Shown here: piece after piece, positions 23,383 to 36,261 of the stretch
Layout: each line of letters begins with the position of its first letter
Numbering within the stretch: the first letter of the stretch is position 1
Assembly: GCF_963924675.1 (NCBI RefSeq)
Contig: NC_089220.1
Coordinates: 48,804,639 to 48,868,638 of the forward strand
Reading direction: 5' to 3'
Length of the DNA stretch: 64,000 bases
Source: Phocoena phocoena
Taxonomy: Eukaryota; Chordata; Mammalia; Artiodactyla; Phocoenidae
Notes under the pieces: model-generated
Databases searched by the model: none
The model's input: only the letters and a program-made list of their open reading frames with translations
Told to the model about the DNA's origin: nothing
Translations under genes and position numbers: made by a program

Positions 23383-24539
23383 CTTCCTTTTAGATAGAAC
23401 TCAGCTTCTTTGGTTGGACACGCTTAGTCTCTAGATTCAGGCACCACCCCTGTCCTCAGGACCGTGCATGGTGGGACAGAATCCCTCCAGAATCCATGAC
23501 CTTGTGGATTTGGGGGGAAGAGTCCTCAAAAGCATGTAAGGTCCTCTGGCTCCCCAGCAATGTCCCTTGTCCCCCCTTGTCAATGACCTGCAATGGGGTC
23601 ATTAGGGTCTATGGCTGAGGCTGCAGCCGCTGTACATCTTGGTCTGACCTCCCTCTCAGCTCGGTGTCTGACTGACTCATGTCACCTCAGCTCTCACTGG
23701 CATTACAGGCCCTTCTGAGTGACTCAAGGTCCGCATGTTGGCCCTGCTGACTCTCAACTCTGCATTCATGCCTTGGGAGAACAGAGGAAGGACTGGGGAA
23801 ACCAGTTACACCCTCACTTCCCTGTCCACATCTCTGGATTTATTTTCATGTGGTCACTCTCCAGGTTGGTCAAGGAGGCCCCTCCCGGACCCTCCAGGTG
23901 ACTCTTCCCAGGGTCCCAGACTGGAAGCCAGGAAGGAGCCCCTCTGTCCTCTGTATCCTCCAGCTATTGAACAGACGTCCTCTCTCTGGGCTACAGCCTT
24001 GAGGGAAGATCAGAATCCCTAAATGACCAACTGCTTCCTCTGTCTGTCTCCCTTCCGTCCTCCTTCTCCAAAATTTTTTTTGGGGGTAGAAGTGTAAGCT
24101 TCATCATCATAGCCCCATCTTCTGAACTCCAGCCTTATCACTCAGCATTAACAGTGAAGAGTGTAAACATTCTGTATGTTATGGGAGAAATTTATAATCT
24201 CATCTTGCAGTCCTGACCCCTGCTATGTAAGTGGGAACTAGAAACATTTATAAAATCCTTTCTCTCCCTGCAAAGCCTAGCTTTCAAGCCCATTGTCTTT
24301 CCGTAGAACCCGACTTTTAAATGTCAGAAGCCAAATCTTAACTCTTTCTTTCAGTTTGCATTCTTTTATCTCCTCTCTGAGCAGGTATCATCAGGAAAAA
24401 GAGAAAAGCACATTAAATTTTTCAAAACTATCGCCATCATCACACCTTACATTGTTAGGAAGCACACTATCTGAATGGTCTAGCTGAGAGATAAGTACAG
24501 CTTGCTACCTGGTGGAAGTGGAGTAGAGAGCAGGAAAGG
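23383..24539. other. Intergenic DNA, nothing recognised
   Basis: Moderately GC-rich unique-looking sequence. The open frames at 23,719-24,022 lack a recognisable domain or splice signals. Confidence 0.4.
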
Positions 24540-25240
24540 GAGAGAAAAGTAGGCAGGTATAGAAAATATTTCAGCAGGAGAACTAATAGAATTGGTTGAT
24601 GGATTAGATGGTAGGAGTGAAGAAAATGGGAAATCCAGAATGACTCCTACGTGAGTAACAGACAGATGGTGGTCAATTTCTCTGGAATGGAGAATGCTGT
24701 GGAAGAAACAGGTTTGGGGTGGGATAAGTCAAGGATGCTGTTTTGCACCCAGTAAATTTGAAATTCCAATTAGACATCCAAGTGATAATGTGGAACAGGC
24801 CACTCAGAAGGGAGGTCAGAGATGATGATAAAAATTTGGGTGTCAGCAACATACAGATGGCACCTAAAGCTCAACACTCGGATAAAGAAAGGTTCGGTCC
24901 AGGCACGACTATACCAGGGCTGGAAGCTTCTATAGGCCATGCCATGCCAGGACAAGCAGAAATCCTGACCCAGTCCAAACCTACCCCAAGGCAAGCTCTC
25001 AGATGCAGCGTAACATTTAAGGTGCAGATGCAGGCACCACAAACCCATTTGACTTTAGCGATAACCACAGAGGAGAGAGAGCATGTATACACTGGAACTA
25101 GGTCATCCATTTTGTACAGATTCATATCCCAGAGAAAGAAACAAATACTTATTTGGGGCCTATCATCACGGAGCAGATGCCCTATGCAAGCAGGAGATGA
25201 ACAAGAAACGAAGCACTCCTTCCGGACTTTTTTCTCAAAA
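24540..25240 (-). mobile_element. L2-like relic
   Basis: 'gaaaatgggaaatccagaatgac', 'gatgctgttttgcacccag' and 'ccaattagacatccaagtg' resemble the complement of internal L2 sequence, followed by an L2 3' end-like patch near 25,130-25,210. The plus-strand open frame 24,743-25,438 (231 codons) spans this relic and a SINE fragment and is not a gene. Confidence 0.5.
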
Positions 25241-25313
25241 AGGAGCTGGTGGTGGACAACTTTTCATGCAGAAGCCACCCAGAGGCTGAACTCTCTATTC
25301 AAAAGGACCTATG

Positions 25314-25395
25314 GGGCTTCCCTGGTGGCGCAGTGGTTGAGAGTCCGCCTGCCGATGTGGGGGACACGGGTTCGTGCCCCAGTCTGGGAGGATCC
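25314..25395 (+). mobile_element. CHR-2-type SINE head only (3'-truncated)
   Basis: Only the tRNA-like head with A and B boxes is present; similarity stops at 'gggaggatcc' and no body or A-tail follows. SINE copies are usually truncated at the 5' end, so this probably reflects a later deletion. Confidence 0.9.
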
Positions 25396-25724
25396 GTTGG
25401 ATAGGAACGAGGGGGAAAGAATGCATAGGCCCTTCTAACTAAATAAGAAGAGGCAGAGTGGAAGGATGGGGGTGAAAGGACTAATACTATTTCCAAAGAA
25501 ATAGCCCCACCTGCTGAAACACATTTCCATCTGGATTCCCACAGAATCACTCTTCTGAAACAGTAAGAGATCTATCTCCTCCACCATCAGGGAATGGAAG
25601 TCTGACAACTAGAAGACAGATACGCTTAACAAGGGTTTAGGGAAACCTAGGTGAACGTCAAAAAAGGAACCAGGAAAATAGAAAATGGTGAAGAGGACAT
25701 GATTCTTCAAAATATAGTGTGGAA

Positions 25725-25800
25725 GAGAAAGACAGAAGAGAAGAGAAGAAGAGAGGGGAGGGAGAGGAGGGGAGGAGAGAGAAAAGGAGACAGAAGAGCT
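25725..25800 (+). repeat. Purine-rich GA tract
   Basis: About 75 bases of almost pure A and G (GAAGA, GGGAG units). Simple sequence; the surrounding 25,396-25,960 shows nothing else. Confidence 0.85.
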
Positions 25801-25975
25801 CTTTTCCAGGAATTATTACTACTTAACTATAACCCTCTTGCTCCCTCTGGAGGTCAAGGTCATGAATAACATGTCTGTAAAAAAAAATCATTGTATTACT
25901 AGAAACTGTGGCTTCATTTTTCACTGCACCTTTCTTCTTCACTTTAAAATAAGTCAGTATTAAAATAAAAGGACA

Positions 25976-26182
25976 GGGCTTCCCTGGTGGCGCAGTGGTT
26001 GAGAGTCCGCCTGCCGATGCAGGGGACACGGGTTCGTGCCCCAGTCCGGGAGGATCCCACATGCCCCGGAGCGGCTAGGCCTGTGAGCCATGGCCGCTGA
26101 GCCTGCGCGTCGGAGCCTGTGCTCCGCAATGGGAGAGGCTGCAACAGTGAGAGGCCCGCGTGCCGCAAAAAGAAAAAAATAA
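25976..26182 (+). mobile_element. CHR-2-type SINE
   Basis: Complete copy. Exact target-site duplication AAAATAAAAGGACA at 25,962-25,975 and 26,183-26,196. The tail is interrupted A-rich (AAAAAGAAAAAAATAAA), a sign of some age. Confidence 0.95.
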
Positions 26183-26196
26183 AAAATAAAAGGACA

Positions 26197-27125
26197 AAAC
26201 AAAGAAATGCAAGAAATTAAAATTCCACTGGCTTTCTGGCACTTTCCACATACTCGGAAATTTGAAGCCCTAGAATTTGGGGTGCTTTGTAAGCAAAGCC
26301 AGACCTAAAGTACCAATCAAATACATAAGATGGGCCTTAGAAGATGGGGAAAAGATATAATTTTGCATCAGCCTTCACTAATATATTTCTCCAAACTGCT
26401 CATTGTTTATTTTGAAAACAGGAGGAATCTGTAGGATGGCATTATTCTTCACATCAGTGTTAAAGTCATTCTGGAAGAACAACGTCTGGACTTTGTTCCA
26501 GGTTTTCTGTATTTGAACAAGGATATCATTGTTGCCAGGCAACTCTGGACTCCAGATGCAGGTGCACCCAAAAGTTAAATGACCTTGTAATTCTAATGAC
26601 TGTACTCTGGCAGTAATTGCAGTATTACAATTTGTCTACCTAGAACCAGCAGCTGAATTAAGAAAACAAGTCAAGGAGCCAAAGACAACGAACTTTAATG
26701 AAGCCAGTGCTCATTAGGCCATTCTTCAAGATTCAAGACAGTGGCTCCAGAGTAGCACTGAGAGTAATTTGAGAAAGCTTCATTTCAGCCTAATGATTTT
26801 ACAATATAACAGATACTGATAACATTTGGACAGAAGGAGCAATGCCTCATAGCTTTGGGTTCAATTTGGGTAACAGTGTTTTATAAATACAAAGCCAGAG
26901 GGTACATTTCTCTAGCTTTCATAATGATTGTTGCAATAATTAACTATACTTTCAGAAGTACAAACACCAATCTGGAATACTATTTGTGGCCACAGGCAAT
27001 GAATAGACAGCATAAGACAAGCCACACCATGACAAAGGACAAAAAGAACAAAAATGAACATTTAAAGGTGATTCCATGCAATTTATTATACGATAAATGT
27101 GACATCTCAATGCACTGTGGCAAAG
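26197..27125. other. Repeat-free stretch with an X-box palindrome
   Basis: No interspersed repeat is recognisable here, unlike most of the flanks. At 26,531-26,543 lies GTTGCCAGGCAAC, a perfect inverted repeat of GTTGCC around one base, which fits the RFX-factor X-box. The plus-strand frame at 26,855-27,142 has no recognised domain. A regulatory role is only inferred. Confidence 0.4.
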
Positions 27126-27127
27126 AT

Positions 27128-29890
27128 GGGCTTTTTAATTAATGGTGTCAGGAAAAATGGGTAGCCATTTAGAAAAAAAAAAAAACGGTAAAGTTAGCTC
27201 TGTATTTCATGCCATACAAAATTATAAACTCTAAATCTATCAGATATCTAAGTGCAAAACATAAAACTATACAAGTACTAGAAAAAAATGAGTAAATTCC
27301 TCTTCAGTCTCAGTGTAGAGACAAAGACCTAAAATATAGAGACAATAAAAGAAAAGATAGATAATCTGACCACATAAAAATAAATACAAAGCATAAGCAC
27401 AGGTGAAAGACAACTGACAAAATGGGAGAAAATATTTGCGACATACCCCTAATATGTAAAGAACTCTTAAAAATCAAGGAAAAAAGGACAATTCACCCAA
27501 AAAATATAAAACAGCTCTTAAATATATGAAAAAAAGTTAGAGAAATTAAATTAAAACAACACTGAAATACCATTTTTTATCTATCAGACTGGTAAAAATT
27601 ATAAAGTATGGTAATACATTCTGTTGACAAGGCTCGTTGCTAGTGGGAATGAAGATTGGTATAACTCTTCTAGAAGGAAATTGGACAATACTTAACAGAA
27701 ACTACAGATATATTTAACTTTTGCCCCAGCAATTCCACTTTTAGGAATCTACTCTGAAGATAAATCTCCAACAATACAAAATGAATATTTACAAGGTTAT
27801 TCACTGCAATAGTGTAACTGCAAAATATTAGAAGCAACTTATCTCAGTGACATACATTGGAGAGTGGCTAAATTCTCCTATGGATAAACTATGATACATC
27901 CACACAATGGAGTATTAAGCAGCTGTAAGAAAGAATAAAGATCTCTGTGAAATTATATCGAATGATTTTTTTTCCAGGACACATTAAATTTAAAAAGCAA
28001 AATAAAAGAGTATTTATAGTATGCTACCTTTCATATAAGGCAGAAGGGGATATGAATATATATTGAATATTCACATATATAATATTCTATATATATTCAT
28101 TTGTATACAAATGATTGTACAAATATTCATTTGTACAAATGAAATGCCAAAAGGGTAAACCCTAAATTAATGAGATTGGTTACCTACAGTGAGTGGGAAC
28201 AGGGCAGAAAAAAATGGGGAAAGAGAAGCACGGTAGTGATGGGAGGGAGTGGAAATATTCTGAGTGTACTTTGTTTTAAATAACTCTGATACTTAAAACA
28301 ATGTAATGTTTCACATACCCAAAAAATAAATAAACAATTACAATAAACTAGGAGGTGGGGAGAACCCAAAATGGAATAAACAGTAACAAATGAACTTAAA
28401 TGGATTACAGATGAATAATGTACCCATATGAAAGAGGTGGGAAAAGGAAGAGCTATCCTTAGACGCAGTATTTTGACGATCTACTACAAAAAGAAGCAAA
28501 GACAAAAAGAAATGTGCACAAATATTGTACTCTACTTAGTAGATTTGTGAATACTGGTTGTGAACAAACAAGTAAATATATTATGGATTATGGGAGCCAG
28601 GTTTCTCATTATCCAAGAAAGACATTACAAATAAGGAAGAGGGGGTGAGGGGCTGGAATGCATCCTATAGTACTGGACTGGAATTGGAGGTGTCAATGTG
28701 AATTCAGTTTTTAATATTTGTACAGATGGACAGCTATAAAAATATATTTAAACGTGTGTGTGTGCATGGGTTAATATACATACATATATTTCCTAGCTCT
28801 ATCCTCTGAGAGGGCCTAGAAGCAATGAGCACACCTCGCTCCAAGGTCTTGGTTTCCAAATACCATTCTCCAATAAATGGAACCAAAGCTCCTTGGAGAA
28901 ATGGTAGGTTCCAAGCCTGGGAGAGGAAAAACAGAAGATGCACCTGGCATCTTCTGGTGCCAGAAAATAAGGAAGTGCTCAAAAACTGATAGGGGCATGC
29001 TGAAAGGACACAGGAGCCAAGTGGAAGGAGCTAAGGCAGGAACAACACACATTTTGATATCTGAGCAACAATACATATAATGATAGTGATGGGTTATACC
29101 CATGAGTCCAAAACTGATAAATCAGCATTCCAATTAATAAATGTGGAAGGAATGATGGAAATAGAAAATCAGGGTTAGGCAAACACCATACCTAATAACT
29201 GTTGCATAGAAGAACCATCCATGCATGGTAAAATTAGTAGGCAAAAGTGTTATGAGAAACAGGATTTTTTCATAGTCTCAAAGTATCTCCCTACAAGACA
29301 CTTAATGATTACAAAGGGAAAAAATAGTCACCTTACAGCACAGAAACCTGGCATACAGCATCCTAATCAACTGATCAAAGTGAACATCACCAGTAATAAG
29401 ACATGGTGACATCACGTACCCCTGATGGGATGCACTGAGAAGGGCACAGCATAACTTCTCCAGTATTCTTACCCAAAAATGCATCATCTCAATCTAATCA
29501 TGAGAAATCATCAGACAAACCCAAACAAGGGATATTCTACAAAATAACTGATCAGTACTCCCCAAAAGTGTCAAGGTCATGAAAGACAAAGAATATTAGA
29601 GAGATAACAGAGACATGACAACTAAATGCAATACGTGATCCTGGATTAAATCTGGGACAAGAAGAAGGATTTCTTCAACGTTAGTGGGAACACTGCTGAA
29701 TGTGAATAAGGTTTATAGATTGGTTGATAGTAGAGTGTCAATGTTAATTTCCTGATTTTTCTGTTGAATAAGTATACACGTGGGAGAAAGCTGATGAAGG
29801 GCATATGGGAACTCTCTGTATTATTTTTGCACGTCTTTTCTGTAAGTCTACACTTATTTCAAATTAGAAAGCTTTTTAAAGGATTAAGAA
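27128..29890 (+). mobile_element. Old L1 relic (L1ME-like), ORF2 3' part and 3' UTR
   Basis: 27,128-28,330 reads like a degraded ORF2 C-terminus: 'aaaatgggagaaaatatttgcg', 'cccagcaattccacttttagg', 'gatacatccacacaatggagtatt'. 29,490-29,885 matches L1ME-type 3' UTR: 'catgacaactaaatgcaatac', 'gatcctggattaaatctggg', 'tgtcaatgttaatttcctg'. The middle is weaker. Stops throughout; long dead. Confidence 0.75.
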
Positions 29891-31085
29891 GTGTTTCTGT
29901 GAAGTGAAAACATGTCAATGTGACACATTTCTGAGGGTTTTAAATGTGTAATACCTTTTTATAATTACTGAGCTTAAATCCCTCTGCAGTTATTGGTGTG
30001 TAAATTCTGTAGGAAGAATGTTGGACACTAGAGAAAACATCAGCAGAACCATACTTTGCATAAAACATCATAAAATAAAATAAAGCCTATTTGCCATTTA
30101 GCAGATTTGGGGAAGTAAGAATAATAATGAGCTATGTGTGCTATTTCCATATTTTTAGAAATATAACCAAGTAGTCACTAGACGCATACCGTGTGCTCAG
30201 AACTGAGCTGGGGCGTATTAGTTTCGTGAAATTTTAATGGACACCTCTTAGGCACCGATGTACATCCTTTGGTCCCACCTTTTGGAGTTTACACTTGCAT
30301 GGCCAGCCTTAGCCACCAGGAGGCAGAAACCAATGGATAAATGCTCTCTCCTTTTGTTCCCCAGGCAAACAGTTCTGAGACACATTTAAAAGAATATCCC
30401 ATCAATATTGAGCACCAGTCACCCATAGGAACGGACAACTTAATAATGTATCACTGTATTTGTTTTCCCTCCCTCCCTGTTCAATTCCCCTGATTCCTTA
30501 CCCTTGCTCAATGGGACCACATCCAAACAAATTACTTGCTCACCAGTCTTTGTCCTAGGCTCTGCTTTGGGGGCAGGGAGAGCAGGTTGGGAAGGGAGTG
30601 TGAAGGAAGGGATGGCGGAGACACAAGCTAAGAAAAAGATATAGGCTTGCCTTTAAGTGTAAGTTGCAGACACAAATATCAAATAGATATCAATCAGTGG
30701 GAGTATATTACCAAGTACATAAAATAGCCATAAAGATGTCCGCAAATGAGAATTCTACGCAGTGAACAATCTGTTCCAGATGGAGGTAGATTGTGAAGTA
30801 ATCCCTGAAGGAGTAATAACTCTTTGAGAGAGTAACAGAATAAGCAGAGGGCACTCCTCATCCATGGAGAGACAACGGAGGAACCAGCTCAAGATGGGTT
30901 TTCTTCTTGCCACATGGAAAACAAGACTGTCAAAAGAATTCATCAGCACTGCTCAACAACTTCTTATGTACATGAGCTCTTAAAGAAGTCCATTATTAGC
31001 CAGCAAAGATGAAAAATGAGAACATTTTGACCTGGGAAGGAAAAAGATGTATTTCTGTCTTGTTTACATGAAATGCAAGACCTAC
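29891..31085. other. Intergenic DNA, nothing recognised
   Basis: AT-rich unique-looking sequence without gene or repeat that I can name. Confidence 0.4.
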
Positions 31086-31086
31086 T

Positions 31087-31395
31087 TTTTTTTTTTTTTT
31101 TTTTTTTTGGCTGCATTGGGTCTTCATTGCTGCACGCAGGCTTTCTCTAGTTGCAGCGAGCAGGGGCTACTCTTCATTGCGGTGCGCAGGCTTCTCATTG
31201 CAGTGGCTTCTCTAGTTGTGGAGCACAGGCTCTAGCTGCCCGGGCTTCAGTAGTTGTGGCACACAGGCTTCAGTAGTTGTGGCGCACGGGCTTAGTTGCT
31301 CTGCGGCATGTGGGATCTTCCCAGACCAGGGATGGAACCCGTGTCCCCTGAATTGGCAGGTGAATTCTTAACCACTGCGCCACCAGGGAAGCTCC
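31087..31395 (-). mobile_element. CHR-1-type SINE
   Basis: Read on the minus strand: head, CHR-1 body with 'cacaactactgaagcc' units, the 'gaagacccaatgcagcc' end block and an A-tail (T-run 31,087-31,108). It is the only long CHR copy on the minus strand. Confidence 0.93.
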
Positions 31396-32019
31396 TACAT
31401 ATTTTTTTAAGGGAGAGATTTCTTTTGTGAAATACCAGATAGGAAATATTTGGTTTATTTATACAAGGAACAAAAAAGGCAGAGGAGACTAAAAGAAATA
31501 TAACTTAGCAAAATTTACATTCAGCTTTTTAATAAAAAATAAATTCAGGGCTATCGATACTTGAAACAATTTTTAACAAAACAGCTACGTATAAATTTAT
31601 GATAACCACAATCATATTATTTTATGTTTGGCATACAAAACTTTTGTTGCTCTTTTCTCCTTGTGTTTCCTTTATTAATGGTAATACATTAGTTTGTTCT
31701 CTTTAAAAGATGTATTAGCTACTTCCTTTAAGAAGAAAAAATAGGAATTGTGAACTAAGACTCTGGTTAGCCAGTACCCATGTTCCTTGCCAGTCTAAAA
31801 TTTCAGCTGGAAAATAGTCAGCTACTAAATATAGTGTATTTTAAACCTGGTCAAGAAATCCAGAAAGGTTTTGGGAGATTTGCAAGAGAGCTACTTCTCC
31901 TGGCATGAATGGCTTCTCCCAGGTGCGGTAAACATACACACACAAACGAATTAAAAATCATGTGTATTATACATTAGTTATACATCCTAATAAAAAAATT
32001 AGGACTTTACCTATTTTAT
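31396..32019. other. Intergenic DNA, nothing recognised
   Basis: AT-rich; no feature recognised. Confidence 0.4.
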
Positions 32020-32145
32020 ATATACATTATTATATATAAAATAGGTAAACAACAAGGACCCACACTGTATAACACAGGGAAGTTTGCTGTAGACTTGAAA
32101 CTAACACAACACTGTAAATTAACTATACCTTAATTTTAAAAATAA
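32020..32145 (+). mobile_element. L1 3' terminal fragment
   Basis: 'aaataggtaaacaacaagg', 'gtataacacagggaag', 'cttgaaactaacacaacactg' and an A-rich end. 5'-truncated. Confidence 0.8.
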
Positions 32146-33700
32146 ATGATAACCTTTGACTCTGAGAGTTCACTCTTGTTAGCTCCATATTTAACACACC
32201 TGATGAGGATGAATTTTAAGTTTCTAAATCCCATCCCCATGAAACAAGTTTTCCTCAGTATATCAAATCATTCATCTTTTTTCCATTTCTCAAACTATAG
32301 GATGCAAGCTTTTAGGAAATCTAACCACCCCACACAGTTACACAGCTTGCACTGCACAAATGTACCAAGGGGATGTGAGGGTCAAGGAGAGGGTTGGTTG
32401 GCCCAAAGAAAATGCACGAATATAAATATTTGTGCAAAAGTACATAATTTCAGGGGATCTCAAACATTCTGAAGCCCAGATCACAAGTTCAGAACCCACT
32501 GCTCTATTAATTTCTATCCAAATAAATGAGATTTGCATTTTACAATAATGATTGACAATTTGTTCCTGAGTCAATCCAACCTCAGGCACAAAGCTAACTA
32601 CAAATGAGCCTTCTTCAAGGAAAAAGAAAATTTATCTTTACCAAGTTAATTAACTATTTTGTCCTCTGCTACAAAACACAGATTTTTATCTAAATAAGAT
32701 CTTAACACAATAACTCTCAAGTATTTTCTCTACAATTTCTCTTCTGCCTCATGAAACGTCATTCTCTGGCCTTTATAAATTTAATAAAGAACTAACATAA
32801 TGGAAAGTATATCCAGAAGTAAAAGTCATATTTATAACTTTGTGATATCTACTTTATATCATTTTGAAGTTTCACTAAAATGAGTAGAATTTATCATTTG
32901 AAACTATCAGTTAGCACAGCCTAACTGAGTGAAATGATGCAGGAACATACCCTTAGATACATACATTCATCTGTCAAACCCAACTGATTTAATAACAATA
33001 TTTGACAATAAAAGGGAGGAACAAAAGCATCACACTTAATTTCAGGACTCACCTATAAATTTAAACTCAATTCTGTGTTTGTGAAGTCAACCCTATGCTT
33101 CAGCATAAATAAGGTCCCAAATGTAGTAGTCAAATGATCTTCCACAATGAAACATTTTTGTTAATCTTTAATTCTCTCAAAACAGTGCTAAAGTGATGGC
33201 AAGGAGATTTTTTTTTAAGTGTAAATCCACAATACAAAAAAGAATGGGAGAATACTTCTGTCTTAGGCAATTTAGTGAAGTAGATAACTCGAGAAAAACT
33301 CCTAAGACAGACACCTAAAAGGTCTAGATAAATGTTTTTTTAAGTCTTTTTAAATATATGGCTGGGCATTTAAGGAGAAACTCTCCACAGGCCAAACATG
33401 AAGCAAAAACTTGAATCCAGTGAGACAGCTAAGTGCAAGACCCAACAGCTACCACTGAAGCTTCTGCCCACCATTGGTAGATTCGATTTCCAGCTTTTTG
33501 GTCTTTATAAAAACAGGGGCACCGGAGAAGAAGCCTAGGATGACAGGTCAGATGAGGTGAAATGTGCCCGTAACTCCTTCAGACATAAGATAAACACAGA
33601 CATCGTAAGAAAATGTGCGTATTTTACCTTAGCTCTGGGAGAAAGGAAAAGTCTTCTCCGGGAGTCTCTATCCACAAGGTGGCCCTGCACACAAAGACAA
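32146..33700. other. Intergenic DNA, nothing recognised
   Basis: AT-rich unique-looking sequence. Short open frames near 32,146-32,589 lie on both strands with no family signal. Confidence 0.4.
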
Positions 33701-33729
33701 AATCTGTACTACCCTCACGTGTGAAAAAC

Positions 33730-34970
33730 TCCATGGTGAGAATTTACTTTAAGACACCACAAGTGACTCGCAGAAATAAATGAAAATCCTAGAGGAAAAC
33801 ACCTTAAAGCCAGGCCTCCAAGGATTTACAGATAAAGTAAATATGACCTTAAGATCAAAAATTCTTAGGCACAGAAGGAAACAAATTAGCATACACGACG
33901 GACACTCAACAGAATACAAACAACTACATCAGACTCACAATGACTGAAAATAATTATATTGAATATATTTAAAAGATAGTATTTAAAATAACAAGCAGAT
34001 CTCATAAGTAGAGTGTCTAGGAATTTAAAATATGTAATAATTGAATTTAGAAACTCAATGAAGAGATGAAATACAAGATTAGACATGAATAAGGGAAGAA
34101 TTACTATTGGAGATAGTTCTGAAAAAATTATTCAGAATGGAAGAAAGAATAATAAAGAGATAAAAAATTTAAAAGGGAATTTGATAGATATTGAGAACAG
34201 AGGGATGTTTAACATAGCTCTAATAAGACTGTCAGAAGGAGCTAATAGATAATATAGGAATGAGTCAATATTTAAAGACATAACAGCTGAAAATTTTCCA
34301 AAAATGATAAAATGCACAAATCCTCAGATTCAAGAATTCAGATAAATCCTAAAAATCTTAAATAAAGAGATACACATCTAGACACAACAGAACAACAAAA
34401 GGCAGATCATATATGCAGTCAGAGGAAAAAAGACATCACCTTAAAAAAATTATTCTAATAACTGGCTTCTAAAATTCAGAAGACCTACTCCAGGAAGAAG
34501 TAAAATGGGCCCAAAATCATGGTACATGACACAAAACCCAATGGTGAGCAAAATAAATGGAAACTATATGGGAAAATAGAAATTAACATTGTATAAGACA
34601 GCAACAAAATAGTACTATCTAAATTGTGGGGTTCAATATGGAGAAGTAAAATTTTAAATTATAGCATATATATTGAGGGATGGGCAAAAGTAGTGATTAC
34701 ATTTTGAATTTGTTAAGTTAAACATGCTTGTTAGAACCACAAAAAAATTAAAATAGCATCATTTTCAATGAAGGAAAAAGACGAATTTCTTTAAAAAATT
34801 GTTAAATCTCTGGCAATCCAAAAGAAAGGAGAACATATGTATATAAAAATCAAGGCACAAAGCACAAAATAAGATGGTAGAAAAAACTCCAAATATATCA
34901 GTAACCACAATAAATATTAAGGGGCTATATTCTTCAATCAAAGAAAAGATCCATATATCACCAACTGTTT
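33730..34970 (+). mobile_element. Old L1 relic (ORF1 region)
   Basis: Degenerate L1 ORF1-like DNA in order: 'gttctgaaaaaattattcag', 'acagctgaaaattttccaaaaatg', 'cctcagattcaagaattcag', 'tatgcagtcagaggaaaaaag', then the ORF1-ORF2 spacer-like 'atatcagtaaccacaataaat'. Many stops; no usable frame. Confidence 0.7.
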
Positions 34971-34974
34971 TGTA

Positions 34975-35080
34975 AATATTATGTTATTGGAACATAGTTC
35001 CATTCGTTGATTTACAGAGTGTCCAAAGCTGCCTTTGTGCTACAACAGCAAAGTTGAGCTCTTCAACAATGTCTCACTCT
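34975..35080. repeat. hAT/MER-like fragment, tentative
   Basis: 'atgttattggaacatagttcc' and 'ctgcctttgtgctacaacagc' recall an old hAT-type dispersed repeat; family not certain. Confidence 0.35.
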
Positions 35081-35164
35081 AGGTATTCCTAGTTACTATA
35101 AATCTCTCTGCCTATTTGTATGGGAGTAACCTGTACAAGCTTTTAATGTTCTGACTTAATTTCA

Positions 35165-36215
35165 TGGGCATCACTGGGGGCCAAAGGCTTACTACAATCT
35201 TCTTCTTGACCTAGTGGCAAAACCTACTGCCCTGGTAAGGGCAATAGCTACAGCATCTAACTTAGTGAAGGCTTCTGCAGATTTTGTTTTAGGGTCCCCT
35301 TTAAACTTGATGCATCTTATGCTGTACAATCTTTGTTGCTTGCTGAAAATACACATTTCTGAGCAAGTGGGCTTACCCCCTATGAAATCGAAATCATATT
35401 ATTTTCTCTTCCACATATTTCGTTCATTGTTACAATATTTTAAATGCTGCTACTCTTCTATTACCTGGAGAACGAGAAACCCCCGACTGTTTAACCTCTA
35501 TGTGTGTGCGACCTATACTCCAAATTAATTCATTAGAAAATCCAGACTTAAACTTCTCTGTTGATGGATCATATCTTAAGACCTACATAGAAAAATATTA
35601 GGAGAGATACACCATAACAGGTCTCACTTCACCTCTAGAATATGACCCCTTGGAAGAGGCAAAATTTGCCTAGACGGCAGAACTCATTACACTCACCAAG
35701 GCTTGCTGGTTACTTAAAGATAAGAGCATTGATATATAAACTGATAGCAGATATGCTTTGGGGGTAGACCATGATTTTAGAATGCTTTGGATACAATAAG
35801 AGTTCTTAGTTTCAGCAGGAAATCCAATTAAGATCAGTTAGCAAAATAAAGAATTTTTTTAAGTGTTCTAATACTTCCTAAGGTGCCAGTTATTAAAAAG
35901 GTCAGAACTCACCCCCAAAAGGGCTAACCCTCAATAAAATATCCTGGCTAATCAGTGTGTGAGACAGGCATCTCTTGCTAAGATCCTAGCATCCATGAAA
36001 TCCCAAAAGACCAAATTTTTAAAGAGACTCAAAAAGGCTATTACAGAATGCCAGCAATTAGATCCAGAGTCAAAAAGAGGTGCTGGGAGAAATCTAGATG
36101 CAAATCATATAAAGATCACTTCTGGCATTCTCAGCATGGAATGTTGTAAAGTTTACATGAAATTACTCACCACAGTAAGGAAAAATTGGCCACTGTACTG
36201 AATCAACATTGGTTC
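35165..36215 (+). pseudogene. Class I ERV pol relic: RT C-terminus and RNase H
   Basis: Degenerate gammaretrovirus-like pol. The frame near 35,205 begins DLVAKPTALVRAIATASNLV, as in the segment after the RT core, and 35,540-35,850 follows RNase H order: a 'dGSyl' block, a 'yGPLeEA' block, 'AELITLTKACWL' and an aspartate-serine 'DSRYAFG' block. Several stops and frameshifts interrupt it. It continues into the start of integrase near 36,150. The expected retroviral frame is broken by an inserted repeat at 36,216. No LTR or gag was recognised upstream; the element is 5'-incomplete. Confidence 0.75.
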
Positions 36216-36261
36216 ATGTATTAGGGTTCTCCAGGGAAACAATCAATAGAAGACGTATGGT

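Noticed and set aside
24743..25438. 231-codon plus-strand open frame, the longest in the window
   Set aside because: It crosses an L2-like relic and ends in a SINE head, and has no recognisable domain.
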